Counted from the first letter of the stretch, positions 19,232-30,730 are shown. The stretch is 64,000 nucleotides of DNA from Oscillatoriales cyanobacterium PMM_0080 (GCA_949127775.1 CASBQF010000286.1:1-64000), one strand, 5' to 3'. The notes: generated by a model from the letters alone, not told the origin. Translations and numbers: made by a program.

Positions 19232-21718
19232 CTAAGTCAAAATTGAGCCACTCATCATCCGCCGATATCTCCGATCCAATTCATCCCGCACCACCGGCCA
19301 CTGATTCAAACTTTCATCACTCTCAATTACCATTTGAGCGGCAGCCCTCGCCAATTCCAAAACCTCCTGATCCTCCACCAAACTCGCCAAAGCAAAATCT
19401 GGCAAACCCGACTGCCGCATTCCCAAAACCTGGCCGGGCCCGCGCAATCTCATGTCCATTTCTGCAATAAAAAACCCATCTTGAGATTGTTCTAAAACCT
19501 TCATTCTCTGCATAGCTTCCGCAGTCTTGGAACCGGGCATTAATAAACAATAAGAACGACTTTTGCCCCGACCGACTCGCCCCCGCAACTGGTGCAATTG
19601 TGACAGTCCAAAACGCTCCGAATTTTCAATCATCATTACCGTTGCATTCGGCACATCGACTCCGACTTCCACGACAGTTGTAGATACTAAAATATCAGTT
19701 TCTTTGTCCCGAAACTTAGTAATTGCGTCATCTTTGTCAGCACTGCTCATCCTACCGTGGAGCAAACCCACCCTAAATTCAGGAAATATACTTTTTTCAA
19801 GTTTCTCTTTTTCCTCAATTGCCGATCGCACATCCAACTTTTCCGACTCCTCCACCAGAGGCAGAACCACATAAACCTGATGCCCGCTCGCCACTTCCCG
19901 CCGAATCAAATCGTAAGCTTGGCTGCGTTCTTTTGCCGACAGAACAGTCGTTTGAATCGCCTGCCGACCGGGGGGAAGTTCATCAATTTGACTCACGTCT
20001 AAATCGCCGTGGAGCGTCAGTGCCAGCGTCCGAGGAATGGGAGTTGCCGTCATCGTCAAAACGTGGGGAGCTTCGCCTTTTTGCTGCAATTTAGCGCGCT
20101 GCTGGACGCCAAATCTGTGCTGTTCATCAATTACTGCCAAACCCAGTTTATGGAAATTTACCGTATCTTGAATCAGCGCGTGAGTTCCGACTAAAACAGG
20201 CAATTCTCCACTTTCTAACTGGCTGTGAATTTCCCGACGCTTGGCTACTTTTGTCGAACCAGTTAACAGTTCGACAGACAAGTGCATCAAATTAAACCAA
20301 CCTACCAATTTGCGGTAATGTTGTTCTGCTAAAACTTCCGTCGGCGCCATTAAAGCTGCTTGATAGCCGGATTGAATTGCTGCTAGCATTGCGACTACGG
20401 CGACTACGGTTTTGCCGGCGCCGACATCGCCTTGCACTAATCTATTCATCGGTTGCGGCGAAGCTAAATCATTTAAGATATCGTTAATTACTCTTTCCTG
20501 AGCATTTGTCATCGCAAAAGGCAAGATTTCATAGAAATGTTCGATCAATTTGCCACTAGGAAGGATGACTGCACTAGCTTGAGCTTTTCTTTGGGTTTGG
20601 CGGCGCTTTAAAAGTCCTAATTGCAGGTAGAAAAATTCGTCAAAAACTAAGCGGCGGCGGGCGGCGGACAAGCAATCGCGATCGAGCGGGAAGTGAATAT
20701 TTGTCACTGCATCGGCTAAACCCATTAAACCGTAACGATCGCGCAAATCGTCAGGTAGCGATTCTGGCAACATTTTCGCCGCCGGCATTGCCGCCAAGAT
20801 CGATCGCCTCACCGAACCAGCATCCACTCCTTCCGTCAGCGGATACACGGGTATCAGGCGGCCGACTTTCATCGATTCGATCGCACCGCCGGAGTCATCT
20901 AAGACTTCTAACTCAGGATTGTCTAAACTAATCCCATATTTCCCCTGCTTCACCAACCCCGAAGCTGCGAGCACCGCACCTGTACAATACTCGCGCTTTT
21001 TGAATTCTTGCCAGCCGCGATTGCTGTAGCGAGGCCCGGCGAAAAAGCGACTGATTTTGATTTCTCCGGTACTGTCTTTTAAAATTACTTCTAATATCGT
21101 TAATTTCTTATTTTTCGGGCTAGAAAAGCAATTGCAGCGCTTTACTTCGGCGATTAAAGTAACAGTTTCCCCGGCTACAAGTTCACGAATTCGTACTTGC
21201 TTGGCATAGTCGATGTGGTTGCGGGGATAGTAGTAAAGCAAGTCGTATACGGTGTCTAAACCGAGTTTGAGCAAGCGGTTGCCGTTGGCTGGGCCGATGC
21301 CTGTCACCCGCGTTAATTGTTGATCTAGCGTCAAGCTAGGTGGCCCAGGTGCTGTACTCAGAGGTGCTGTGCGAGGAACGGAAACGGCTGGAGTGCTTGA
21401 ATCAGCAGCGTTTTCTTGTCTTACTTGTGTGGTTTGTGATTCCCAAACTTGCTCCATTTGTCTGAGGAAACTGACTGTAATGGCGATCGAATGTTGGCGC
21501 GCTTCGAGATCCTTCTGAGGGTAGATGTCAAATTCGGCGGCTAGTTGTCTGGCTCGATCGCGCGCAGAAGCCGCCACAGAACCTGCAAGTTGTCTCAAAC
21601 TCAGGCCGAGAAACTCGCTGAAGCGGTATTGACTGCCTTGGATGTCGTTAAATCCGCGATCGGCTTCTACTGAAAGAGCTTTTTGCAATCGCTGCCATTC
21701 TGGTTGGTTATTAGTCAT
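19232..21718 (-). CDS. recG: ATP-dependent DNA helicase RecG
   Basis: GDVGAGKTVVA, VIDEQHRFGVQQR, MTATPIPRTLALT, QLRGRVGRG. Confidence 0.97.
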   Translation of the reverse strand: MTNNQPEWQRLQKALSVEADRGFNDIQGSQYRFSEFLGLSLRQLAGSVAASARDRARQLAAEFDIYPQKDLEARQHSIAITVSFLRQMEQVWESQTTQVRQENAADSSTPAVSVPRTAPLSTAPGPPSLTLDQQLTRVTGIGPANGNRLLKLGLDTVYDLLYYYPRNHIDYAKQVRIRELVAGETVTLIAEVKRCNCFSSPKNKKLTILEVILKDSTGEIKISRFFAGPRYSNRGWQEFKKREYCTGAVLAASGLVKQGKYGISLDNPELEVLDDSGGAIESMKVGRLIPVYPLTEGVDAGSVRRSILAAMPAAKMLPESLPDDLRDRYGLMGLADAVTNIHFPLDRDCLSAARRRLVFDEFFYLQLGLLKRRQTQRKAQASAVILPSGKLIEHFYEILPFAMTNAQERVINDILNDLASPQPMNRLVQGDVGAGKTVVAVVAMLAAIQSGYQAALMAPTEVLAEQHYRKLVGWFNLMHLSVELLTGSTKVAKRREIHSQLESGELPVLVGTHALIQDTVNFHKLGLAVIDEQHRFGVQQRAKLQQKGEAPHVLTMTATPIPRTLALTLHGDLDVSQIDELPPGRQAIQTTVLSAKERSQAYDLIRREVASGHQVYVVLPLVEESEKLDVRSAIEEKEKLEKSIFPEFRVGLLHGRMSSADKDDAITKFRDKETDILVSTTVVEVGVDVPNATVMMIENSERFGLSQLHQLRGRVGRGKSRSYCLLMPGSKTAEAMQRMKVLEQSQDGFFIAEMDMRLRGPGQVLGMRQSGLPDFALASLVEDQEVLELARAAAQMVIESDESLNQWPVVRDELDRRYRRMMSGSILT

Positions 21719-21825
21719 CAGTCATTAGTTATTAGTCATTAGTCATTAGTCATTAGTCATTAGTCATTAGCTATTAATCATAGCTCAAGAATTCCCGACA
21801 ACTGTCAACTGTCAACTGTCAACTA
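21719..21825. repeat. short tandem heptamer repeats (TCATTAG)n and (AACTGTC)n
   Basis: Consecutive agtcattagtcattag... then aactgtcaactgtcaactgtcaac. Confidence 0.9.
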
Positions 21826-22764
21826 ATTTTCAAACCAACTCGATCGCCAAGCCGACTCAGCCTCCACCACGGCCATTTCCCGCTGTTTTTTCTGGTAATC
21901 GCGGCCGAGGGAGTTCAACTTTGCAGAGAGGTTGCGAATTTGCTGACGCCAAGCCGAGCTTCCCGCATCGGCAAACTCTATTTCTGACAGACGCAGTTTA
22001 ATCGCTATGATGCGCAGAGGTTTAGGATGCGATGTTTCTGCCGAGTTTCGCGGGGCTGAGGAAATATCGGTTTCAATGACTATGTTTAATAAATTAGGCG
22101 GCCCCGCAACGCTGTCGCTGGACGATTCAGCACCAGAAGCAGCTTCGAGAACAGGTTCTGGCAATTGACTGGCCAAGATTCCCGACTGTTGCAGCAAGCG
22201 GTTGGTGTCGCGAGAAAGCAGCTTGATATGATGGGCGATCGACTTTTCAATACTATATTGCCAGCGCGCTAAACTTTCTGGGGAATTAGTAGGAATTGGT
22301 AACTGGTGATTTGTCCTTGGTAATTCATAGTTTATGGCGGAAAATTTGTTTTCTTCCTCTGTTTCTTCCTCTGTTTCTATTTCTTCGTCGTCGAATTCAT
22401 CTTCGTCAAATTCATCTTCGTCGTCGAATTCATCTTCCTCGTCGAATTCGTCTTCCTCTATTTCTTCATCTTCCTCTTCTGCTTCTGATTCAGTCGCCAG
22501 CGATCGCAATTTTTCTTCAGATGCCACAGCCAAACGCCTTACAGACTGCTGCATTTTTTGCCGCCCGTCGAAGGACAACTTGAGAAACGACTCAGGCACC
22601 GCTTGAGTGCAAAGGTGATAGCAAGCCAAAATTAATTGCTGCCGCACCGCTTGTCCCAACGCAGTTAAATAACTCTCGTAGGTACTGTGAAACTCCAAAG
22701 TCAAGGCTGCTAAAGCCTCTTCGAGTCCTGCCAAATCTTGCTGTATTCGTTCTCTTGCTCCCAC
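21823..22764 (-). CDS. hypothetical protein with Asp/Glu-rich segment
   Basis: 313 aa; EEEDEEIEEDEFDEEDEFDDEDEFDEDEFDDEEIETEEETEEE. Confidence 0.7.
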   Translation of the reverse strand: MGARERIQQDLAGLEEALAALTLEFHSTYESYLTALGQAVRQQLILACYHLCTQAVPESFLKLSFDGRQKMQQSVRRLAVASEEKLRSLATESEAEEEDEEIEEDEFDEEDEFDDEDEFDEDEFDDEEIETEEETEEENKFSAINYELPRTNHQLPIPTNSPESLARWQYSIEKSIAHHIKLLSRDTNRLLQQSGILASQLPEPVLEAASGAESSSDSVAGPPNLLNIVIETDISSAPRNSAETSHPKPLRIIAIKLRLSEIEFADAGSSAWRQQIRNLSAKLNSLGRDYQKKQREMAVVEAESAWRSSWFEN

Positions 22765-23052
22765 TATATCTCCCGTATTAAATTAAAATAGAATGCTTGG
22801 TCAAAAAAGCCCGGTTTATGCCACAAATTGTCTGATTATCCAGTTTGTAGGGTGCGCAATGCGCACCGGCTCATCTTGTAGGGTGTGTCAAAAAGCATTG
22901 AAAAAGTCAACCAGTATGTATTTCGATGGGTATCAAAATCAATCAGTGCGCAGTGCACACCCTACAAATTACCTGCTAGTTTGGGTTCAAAATTAAGGTT
23001 CCCGCCGCTCAGCCGGTGCGCTCTTATAGCATCCTACAATAGCAGTTGGTGC

Positions 23053-23143
23053 TTGTGGGATGGGCGTCCCGCCCGTCTTGAACAGGCAGGATGCCTGTTC
23101 CACAATAACAATTAAGATTGTAAGTTATTTAATTTGCGATCCT
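23053..23143. repeat. dispersed palindromic repeat (copy at 30731-30817)
   Basis: TTGTGGGATGGGCGTCCCGCCCGTCTTGAACAGGCAGGATGCCTGTTCCACAATAACAATTAAGATTGTAAGTTATTTAATTTGCGATCCT. Confidence 0.85.
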
Positions 23144-23167
23144 TGGTAACCAGTGAATCAGCCATTT

Positions 23168-23213
23168 AAAAATTAAAAATGTGAAAAATTAGCTTTTCAC
23201 ATTTTTAATTTTT
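23168..23213. terminator. AT-rich perfect hairpin downstream of tsf
   Basis: 20-bp arms AAAAATTAAAAATGTGAAAA / TTTTCACATTTTTAATTTTT with a 6-nt loop. Confidence 0.55.
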
Positions 23214-23235
23214 AATTCTCAATCTTAATTTTGGA

Positions 23236-23898
23236 TTACTTAACAGCACCCATTTGGGCTGCCACTTCATCGGCAAAGTTAGCTTCTACCTTCTCGATGC
23301 CTTCGCCCAACACAAAACGCACGAAGCGGCGCACTTGGACATTTTCGCCAATTTGGGCGATCGTTTGTTTGACCAACTCTTCCACCGAGATATTCTGATC
23401 TCTAATAAAAGGCTGATCCATCAAACACAACTCTTTCATACGCTTGTCAATGCGGCCTTGAACAATCTTTTCTTTGATGTTTTCTGGCTTGTTACCCAAG
23501 TCATCTTTGCCCATTTCAATTGCCTTTTCTCTTTCGACAATTTCGGCGGGGATATCTTCAACTTTCACGTATTCCACATTTGGGCAAGCTGCAATTTGCA
23601 TCGCAATATTGCGTACCAAAGCTTGGAAATCTTCGCGGCGGGCGACAAAATCGGTTTCGCAGTTAACTTCCACCAACACACCGACGCGGCCGCCAGTGTG
23701 AATGTAGCTGCCCACTATACCTTCTGAGGCAACTCGTCCACCTTTTTTGCCTGCTGAAGCTAGACCTTTTTTCCGCAGCCACTCAATTGATGTTTCGACA
23801 TCGCCATCGTTTTCAATCAGGGCTTTTTTGCAGTCCATCATGCCGGCGCCGGTTTTGTCGCGCAGTTCTTTAACAAGTTTTGCAGATATGTCCGCCAT
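23236..23898 (-). CDS. tsf: translation elongation factor Ts
   Basis: [37 protein letters not shown]. Confidence 0.97.
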   Translation of the reverse strand: MADISAKLVKELRDKTGAGMMDCKKALIENDGDVETSIEWLRKKGLASAGKKGGRVASEGIVGSYIHTGGRVGVLVEVNCETDFVARREDFQALVRNIAMQIAACPNVEYVKVEDIPAEIVEREKAIEMGKDDLGNKPENIKEKIVQGRIDKRMKELCLMDQPFIRDQNISVEELVKQTIAQIGENVQVRRFVRFVLGEGIEKVEANFADEVAAQMGAVK

Positions 23899-24337
23899 CT
23901 TCTTTAAGTTCCCAATCAAAATTAGTTATTAGTCGTTAGTCATTAGTCACTAAACTGTTGCGACATTTAAATTGTATATCAAGAAATAATCAAACTCTTG
24001 TGGAGCGGGCTTTGAGCAGCGCCCCAAATATGCAATTTAAATGCGCCACAGATCAATACAAATGAATCATTTTGCCAGAAGTCTACTAATGACCACGCCC
24101 AAAACGGCTACAAGCTGCCGACGCCAGAAGTGGAGACTCCCAAATTTTAGACCAAAGTTAAAGTTCCCAGATTCAATGCGATAGTAAATCTAAAATCTAA
24201 AATCTAAAATCTAAAATCGACTGACTTAGACTCGTGCCATTTACAATTAAAAATTAAAAATGTCCAACTAAAAATTGTTATTTTTAATTTTCAATCTTTA
24301 ATTTTTAATTGCCTGGTGTCAGATGCCGATCGCAATA

Positions 24338-25168
24338 CTAGCTTTCGGTTTCTGCGCCTTCAGCGTCCGGGGCTTCGTCGGGATCTACATAATTGGGGTC
24401 ATCCAATTCTTCGATTTCGACATCGTATTCAGCGCCTTCGTAACCACCTTCGTAGTCGTAGTCTTCGTCACCTTCGCCGACTTGCTGGCCGTGACGACCT
24501 TCGTAGATGGCATCAGCCAACTTGCCGACAATCAGTTTGATCGATCGAATAGCATCATCATTCGCTGGAATCGCAATGTCAACCAAATCCGGGTCACAGT
24601 TGGTATCCAACAAAGAGACGATCGGAATTCCCAACTTTTGGCATTCCAACACCGCATTATACTCGCGGCGTTGATCTACCAGTACAACTCCGTCGGGAAT
24701 CTTGCGCATAGTCTTGATTCCGCCCAGATACTTCTGGAGTTTTGCCATTTCTCGGCGCAACACGGAAGCTTCTTTTTTCGGTAGCAAATCTAGGGCGCCG
24801 ATTTCCTCGCGGCGCTCCAAATCCTTGAGGCGCTCGACGCGGGACTTAATTGTCGTCCAGTTGGTGAGCATTCCCCCCAGCCAGCGCTGGTTGACGTAGT
24901 AAGCGCCGCAGCGTTGAGCTTCTTGGGCTACAATCCCGGCTGCTTGGCGCTTCGTACCCACGAACAAAAACTTTTTACCTTTTTCCGAGGCCACTCTCAT
25001 GTACTCGTAGGCGTCTTCCATAAGCTGAGCGGTTTGCACGAGGTCGATGATGTGAACCCCGTTGCGCTCTGTGAAAATGTAGGGAGCCATTTTCGGGTTC
25101 CACCGACGGGTTTGGTGTCCGAAGTGAACACCTGACTCTAACATTTGAGCCAAACTAACTACTGGCAT
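24338..25168 (-). CDS. rpsB: 30S ribosomal protein S2
   Basis: [32 protein letters not shown]; acidic C-terminal tail. Confidence 0.97.
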   Translation of the reverse strand: MPVVSLAQMLESGVHFGHQTRRWNPKMAPYIFTERNGVHIIDLVQTAQLMEDAYEYMRVASEKGKKFLFVGTKRQAAGIVAQEAQRCGAYYVNQRWLGGMLTNWTTIKSRVERLKDLERREEIGALDLLPKKEASVLRREMAKLQKYLGGIKTMRKIPDGVVLVDQRREYNAVLECQKLGIPIVSLLDTNCDPDLVDIAIPANDDAIRSIKLIVGKLADAIYEGRHGQQVGEGDEDYDYEGGYEGAEYDVEIEELDDPNYVDPDEAPDAEGAETES

Positions 25169-25602
25169 GATATTTCTAACTCCTGTATTCGGGTTAATCC
25201 TCCATCCGGTTGCATTTCTGAAGGTTTGCACCCTCGAAACACCCGAAAACCCGGATGTGCGAATTTAAACAACTTTTCTAGTTTATCACAAGGCTTACCA
25301 CTTTTTCTGACTATCTGATATCCGTAGGGTTGGGTTATCCGTAGAGTTGCGTGGTGGGTACGCGCCCGCTTGAGTGAGATTTAGTCCGCAGGTTGGGTGC
25401 GGGGGGCGCACGCTACGGTTAGAGTTACTACTAACCCCATCTTAAAAAAACCAAAAATCCAGGTTCTAGGTTATAAAAGCATTTGTTCGGTTGTGAGAGA
25501 ATAGCCTTGGTGCGCGTCTTGTGCCTTCTACGTTCGATCGAGCTTTTATTTATTTATCCATTTTGTGCGATCGACAATTCTGCCAGCTTTACCAGAAAGA
25601 AA

Positions 25603-25676
25603 CTGTCAACTGTTAACTGTTAACTGTCAACTGTTAACTGTCAACTGTTAACTGTCAACTGTTAACTATCAACTGA
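25603..25676. repeat. STRR-type heptamer tandem repeat (AACTGTY)n
   Basis: aactgtcaactgttaactgttaactgtcaactg... about ten units. Confidence 0.92.
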
Positions 25677-25722
25677 ATGCCGTGCCTTCTCGATTCGCAA
25701 AAATCCCAAAGCTAAAAACACC

Positions 25723-27927
25723 ATGCCCATCCCCATTCTCGTCTTGTTGGAAGTTCTAATTGTCATCGCACTTTCCCGACTTGTCGGTTTAGCATTTCGA
25801 GCGATCAAACAACCTCAAGTCATTGGAGAAATTGTAGCAGGAATTATGCTCGGGCCTTCTCTCTTCGGTTTGGTTGCACCCGCGACAGCAGCAGCACTTT
25901 TTCCAGCCGAAGCCGTTCCTTTTCTCAACGTGCTATCTGAAGTAGGGCTGATATTTTTCATGTTCTTAATTGGTTTAGAACTAAATCCCAAGTATCTCAA
26001 AAACAATTTAGATATCGCGATTTTAACTTCTCACGTCAGCATTTTAGTGCCGTTTTCCCTGGGAAGCATCTTAGCGCTGCTGCTGTACCCGATCGTTTCA
26101 AATAATAGCGTTTCCTTTACAGCTTTTGCCCTGTTTTTGGGTGCTGCGATGTCAATTACGGCGTTTCCAGTGCTGGCAAGAATTATTACAGAGCATAACT
26201 TGCAGAATACAAAATTGGGGACGCTGGCCCTGACTTGTGCTGCGGTAGACGATGTGACGGCGTGGTGTTTGTTGGCGGTGGCGATCGCAGTTACGCGCAC
26301 TAATTCAATGATCGGCGCTTTACCGACAATTATTGAATCTATAATTTACATCGCTTTCATGCTGACTGTAGTCCGCTGGTTCTTACAGCGGCTTTCCAAA
26401 CACTACAACCGCACCGGCAGATTAACACAGTTAGTCCTTTCCGGCATTTATATGGGAGTTGTAGCCTCGGCTTTAATTACGGAATGGATCGGCATTCACT
26501 TAATCTTCGGTGCATTTTTGCTTGGTACTGCCATGCCCAAAAATGCCGGGCTTACCAGAGAATTAGCAGAAAAGACCGAAGACTTTGTACTAATATTTCT
26601 ACTACCAATCTTTTTTGCTTATAGCGGCTTGCGCACTGAAATTGGCCTGCTCAACAGTCCTGAATTGTGGTTGCTGTGCGCCGCAGTTTTGGGAGTAGCA
26701 ATTATTGGCAAATACTTCGGGACTTACGTTGCTGCGAGAGTCTGTGGCATTAGCAAACGCGAAGCTTCAGCGCTGGGTTGGATGATGAATACTCGCGGTT
26801 TGACTGAATTAATTGTGCTGAATATCGGTCTTTCTTTGGGCGTAATCTCGCCACTGCTATTTACGATGTTAGTCATTATGGCTTTAGTCACAACTTTTAT
26901 GACTTCGCCATTGTTGGAGTGGACTTATCCAAAACGATTAATTCGGTTGGATATTTCAGAAGTGAGCCCGGAGGATTCAGAATTAGCAGATTTACCAGTT
27001 GCGGGCGGCAGTGAAGAAACGGCTAAAGAATTGCTGCAAAAATATCGAATCTTAGTACCAGTTGCTAATCCCAACACGCAGAAAGGTTTGCTGCAACTGG
27101 CGATCGCCCTGGCGCAGCCTGCTGCTGGTGTGGGCGGTAACGATTTGCAGTCGGCGGCGGTGCATCCTCTGAGTTTGATCGAATTAAATCAGGATTATGT
27201 GTTTCAAAGTACGCCTGCGGAAGCCGATCGCATTATACAGGAACGCCGCTCGAAATTATCAGAATTGATTGATAGTTTGGGATTCCCGGAGGCGAAAAAA
27301 TTCGTGCATCCCATTATTCGGATTACTCAGGATGTGGCGCGGGAAACGGCCCAAATTGCGGAACTCGATCGCGCAGATTTGATTTTGGTAGGATGGCACA
27401 GGCCTACTTTTGCCAGCAACCGTTTGGGAGGACGTGTCGGTCAGATTCTCAGCAGCGCTAAGGTGGATGTCGCTATTTTTGTTGACAGAGGTCGGGAACG
27501 GTTGAATAATTTGTTAGTGCCTTATGCGGCAAATATTCATGATGATTTGGGGTTGGAATTGGCGCTGAGACTGTTGGTGAATAGTGAGGAACGCCGTTTG
27601 ACGGTGCTGCGGGTGGCGACTGAGGGGGAAGAGGGAAATGAGCTGAGTTACGAGTTTCAGCGAGTGATGGATCAGTTGCCGGCTGAGGTGCGATCGCGGA
27701 TTGAAACTCCGATTGTGGAGGCGGCTGAGCCAATTCAAGCGGTGGTGGCTGCTTCTGCTGATGCTGATTTGACGATCGCGGGTACGAGTCGGGAGTGGGG
27801 AATTGAACGCCAAACTTTGGGACAGTATACTGATGAATTGGCGGTGCAGTGTCATTCTTCGCTGCTGATTGCGCGGTGTTACGTTAAAGTTCGATCGCAC
27901 TTGGCTTCGGTACTTGCTCCCAGTTGA
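25723..27927 (+). CDS. CPA2/KefB-type cation:proton antiporter with C-terminal UspA-like region
   Basis: VIGEIVAGIMLGPSLFG, FLIGLELNPKYL, ~12 TM; C-terminus LTIAGTSREWGIE. Confidence 0.9.
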   Translation: MPIPILVLLEVLIVIALSRLVGLAFRAIKQPQVIGEIVAGIMLGPSLFGLVAPATAAALFPAEAVPFLNVLSEVGLIFFMFLIGLELNPKYLKNNLDIAILTSHVSILVPFSLGSILALLLYPIVSNNSVSFTAFALFLGAAMSITAFPVLARIITEHNLQNTKLGTLALTCAAVDDVTAWCLLAVAIAVTRTNSMIGALPTIIESIIYIAFMLTVVRWFLQRLSKHYNRTGRLTQLVLSGIYMGVVASALITEWIGIHLIFGAFLLGTAMPKNAGLTRELAEKTEDFVLIFLLPIFFAYSGLRTEIGLLNSPELWLLCAAVLGVAIIGKYFGTYVAARVCGISKREASALGWMMNTRGLTELIVLNIGLSLGVISPLLFTMLVIMALVTTFMTSPLLEWTYPKRLIRLDISEVSPEDSELADLPVAGGSEETAKELLQKYRILVPVANPNTQKGLLQLAIALAQPAAGVGGNDLQSAAVHPLSLIELNQDYVFQSTPAEADRIIQERRSKLSELIDSLGFPEAKKFVHPIIRITQDVARETAQIAELDRADLILVGWHRPTFASNRLGGRVGQILSSAKVDVAIFVDRGRERLNNLLVPYAANIHDDLGLELALRLLVNSEERRLTVLRVATEGEEGNELSYEFQRVMDQLPAEVRSRIETPIVEAAEPIQAVVAASADADLTIAGTSREWGIERQTLGQYTDELAVQCHSSLLIARCYVKVRSHLASVLAPS

Positions 27928-28020
27928 CAGTTGACAGTTGACAGTTGACAGAAGCAAGAGGGAGAGATTGGGAGATTGGGAGATAATTGTCCAATTCCCA
28001 ATTCCCAATTCCCGAAAATT

Positions 28021-28527
28021 ATGAATCATTTAAGCCTAAAATCGCTGGCATTTTACGGTATTTCGGTGGCGTTTGTTGCCGTGCTATTTAAAGTGGTAAG
28101 TGCTTACGGGGAAGCAAATTTAAAGGCGGCTCCAGCAATTGCCGGAAGTTATCGCTTTGATGGTAAAAGTTTGCCAGAATGTCTGAAATCTAATTCTTTG
28201 GTCTTGACAATCGAGCAATCTGGTGTTTATTTGAGCGGTAATTTGCGATCGGGCACCTTCGATGGCGATCGGCAAAAAACAGCCGAGGAAAAACCAGCTT
28301 TACTTGGTAAGTGGGAAAATCAAGGATTGAGTTTGTCGGGTGCTGTTCCTAATTTAGCGGGTTGCAGCGAGTCCACAGCAACAGGTGAAAACAGTTCTGT
28401 TAAACTGCGAGGAATTGTTGAGAAAGAAAGACTCACGGGAAAAATTAGTCTGAAAGATGGGGCGGCGGCTACTGATTTTATTGCTGAAAAAGCGGCCGTG
28501 GCGCAACCCCAGAAGCAGCAACATTAG
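28021..28527 (+). CDS. hypothetical protein
   Basis: ATG 28021 (MNHLSLKSLAFYGISV); N-terminal TM/signal segment. Confidence 0.6.
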   Translation: MNHLSLKSLAFYGISVAFVAVLFKVVSAYGEANLKAAPAIAGSYRFDGKSLPECLKSNSLVLTIEQSGVYLSGNLRSGTFDGDRQKTAEEKPALLGKWENQGLSLSGAVPNLAGCSESTATGENSSVKLRGIVEKERLTGKISLKDGAAATDFIAEKAAVAQPQKQQH

Positions 28528-28782
28528 ATCGATCGCGGTGGGCAGCATAATCATCAAACTCTGTCCTTTGATCCTGTCGAAGCAAGGAATCGCAAAGCTT
28601 TAAGCGCTCTAGTACGTTTGGCTGCGATCGAACTCCCCCCGCCGGAACTCGCCCGCGACGGTCGGTTGCTGCTAAATTGATAAATATACTTAAAAGTCAA
28701 AGATTGAAATAAAGTATCTTTCTCGGAGTCGCCGATTCAAAATTTGTCATGCCCGAGACCCCACATACCCGTATAGTTTGGA

Positions 28783-29409
28783 ATGGATATTCCCGTGATT
28801 TTAATGCCGTCAGAAACTTCGCTTACCGAGTCAAACCCGTTGATTTTAGACAGTTTGCCAGACTTGTCGCCGAACGATGGTGGGTGTCCCCGCCGGGCTA
28901 GATTGCAAATTGATTTGATGTTGCTGGCGATCGAAGCCTTGTATCTCGGAGGTGCTGAAGAAATGCTGGCAGTGTCGAAGGAGTTGGAATTGGAATCAAT
29001 TATCAAAAATCGGGTTGCCTTTTGGCTGATGCGCAATACTAACCCGCTGAGACGCTATACCCAGCGCCGCTCCCTTACCATTGTCGAGGCAAAAGCTCTG
29101 GTAGCGATCGCCTGCAATATGGCGCGCAGGTTAACCGCGATAATTCGGCAGTTGCTGCAAGATTCGCAGCAGTTGCAATCGAAAAATATCCCCCTCAACC
29201 AGAACTTGCTGCTTGCCGAATATTTGGAACGGTTTAGAGCACACTTTCGATCGCGCATGAACCCTAAGCGATCGGTAGTTGTAGCTTACGATTCCGACGA
29301 CAAGCTCAACGAATTAGCTTTGAACTTGTTGAGCAAACTGCTATTTTGTACAGGCACTGCCGGAATGCAGCGCTTCTGGGTTAGCCTGTTTGATGGAGAA
29401 ATTGAATAA
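28783..29409 (+). CDS. DUF3038 domain-containing protein
   Basis: 208 aa, directly upstream of the DUF4335 gene as in other cyanobacteria. Confidence 0.75.
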   Translation: MDIPVILMPSETSLTESNPLILDSLPDLSPNDGGCPRRARLQIDLMLLAIEALYLGGAEEMLAVSKELELESIIKNRVAFWLMRNTNPLRRYTQRRSLTIVEAKALVAIACNMARRLTAIIRQLLQDSQQLQSKNIPLNQNLLLAEYLERFRAHFRSRMNPKRSVVVAYDSDDKLNELALNLLSKLLFCTGTAGMQRFWVSLFDGEIE

Positions 29410-29411
29410 AA

Positions 29412-30581
29412 ATGACTATTACGCGTCAGTATAATCTGCCAAATTGCACTCTGGTTCTAGAAGGGTTGAGCGATGGATCGGCGGCCAGCCAATTAGATAT
29501 GCGGCCAGTGCTTTCGATATTAATGAGCGCTGAATGCTATCTGACAGGTATCGGGGAGCCCCTCAGTGGGGGACGAGAATTTTTTGAAAGCTTGGTGAGG
29601 GCTGTCAGCGGCTACGCTCAAGAATTTATGAGTGGAGTCCATTATCCCGATCGGTACGGCCCGAATTTGGGGATGGTGCAGTTGCACAGAATTGACGGGA
29701 ATTCCCATCGGTTGACCATTCTACCCGCCTCCCCAGGCAGCGATCGCGAAAGCGTCGAAAAAACAGAACTGTCGGCACAAGTAGATTTGACGACGGTACA
29801 GCTATTTGATTTAGTAGAGGCGATCGACCAATTTTTTGCAGACACGCAAACGCTACCGGAATTGTCGCTGCAATTAACCCCAATTTCTAAGCGTTATATC
29901 AAATCAGCCGAACCTTTGGCGAAGCGGAGTTTGCCGGCGGTGGTGGGGGTGTCGAGTTTGGCTTTGGCTGCGATGGCATTTTTCTTGGTGCCAATACCCG
30001 AAATCCAGCGCCCGAGAGATCCGGTGCCACAACCCAATCCTGCGGGCCAGAATCTCGGCACGCCGAATTCGGGCGGTTCGGGTTCGCCGAATCCCAATCC
30101 TACGCCTCCGGCTGACGGTTTGCTACCAGGGAATCGGACTCCAAAAGCTGAATCGACTTCGCCGACTCCGATCGCCTCACCAAGCGCCACACCGCAGTCG
30201 AACACTGCACCGGAAAGCACGCCGAGTCCTGTTTCTGAAGCTTTGCCCACTCCTGGGGCAACTCCTGGGGCGACAGCCGTGGCAATTACCGATCCGGCAG
30301 AAATTGACCTGTTGAAGGGCAAACTTTCTCAGGAAATTGATGGAGTTTTGAAGAATAAGCCTGCTGTTGTTAATACGGAGTTGGTTTATCGGGTGAGTGT
30401 GGCTAAGGATGGGGCGATTGTTGGTTACAAGTCCCAGAATTCTGCCGCAGTCGATCGACCTGAAACACCGTTTTCTGCATTGCTTTACAAACCGATTGGT
30501 AGCAGGCCACCTGCGGAACCGCTGGCTGATTTCCGAGTAGTTGTGGCACCGGGCGGCACTGTTGCAGTCACTCCTTGGTAA
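29412..30581 (+). CDS. DUF4335 domain-containing protein
   Basis: MTITRQYNLPNCTLVLEGLSDG start; one TM; Pro/Thr-rich linker; 2 bp after upstream stop. Confidence 0.8.
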   Translation: MTITRQYNLPNCTLVLEGLSDGSAASQLDMRPVLSILMSAECYLTGIGEPLSGGREFFESLVRAVSGYAQEFMSGVHYPDRYGPNLGMVQLHRIDGNSHRLTILPASPGSDRESVEKTELSAQVDLTTVQLFDLVEAIDQFFADTQTLPELSLQLTPISKRYIKSAEPLAKRSLPAVVGVSSLALAAMAFFLVPIPEIQRPRDPVPQPNPAGQNLGTPNSGGSGSPNPNPTPPADGLLPGNRTPKAESTSPTPIASPSATPQSNTAPESTPSPVSEALPTPGATPGATAVAITDPAEIDLLKGKLSQEIDGVLKNKPAVVNTELVYRVSVAKDGAIVGYKSQNSAAVDRPETPFSALLYKPIGSRPPAEPLADFRVVVAPGGTVAVTPW

Positions 30582-30730
30582 GGGTTTGTCGATAAATTGT
30601 AGGGTGCGCATTGCGCACCGGTTGATAAAAAATGAGCCGGTGCGCATTGCGCTACAAACTACAAGCTATTCTATTAGGGTTGTTTGAGGGATTTGAGATA
30701 AGGAATGAGAATTAAATAACTTCCACAAAT

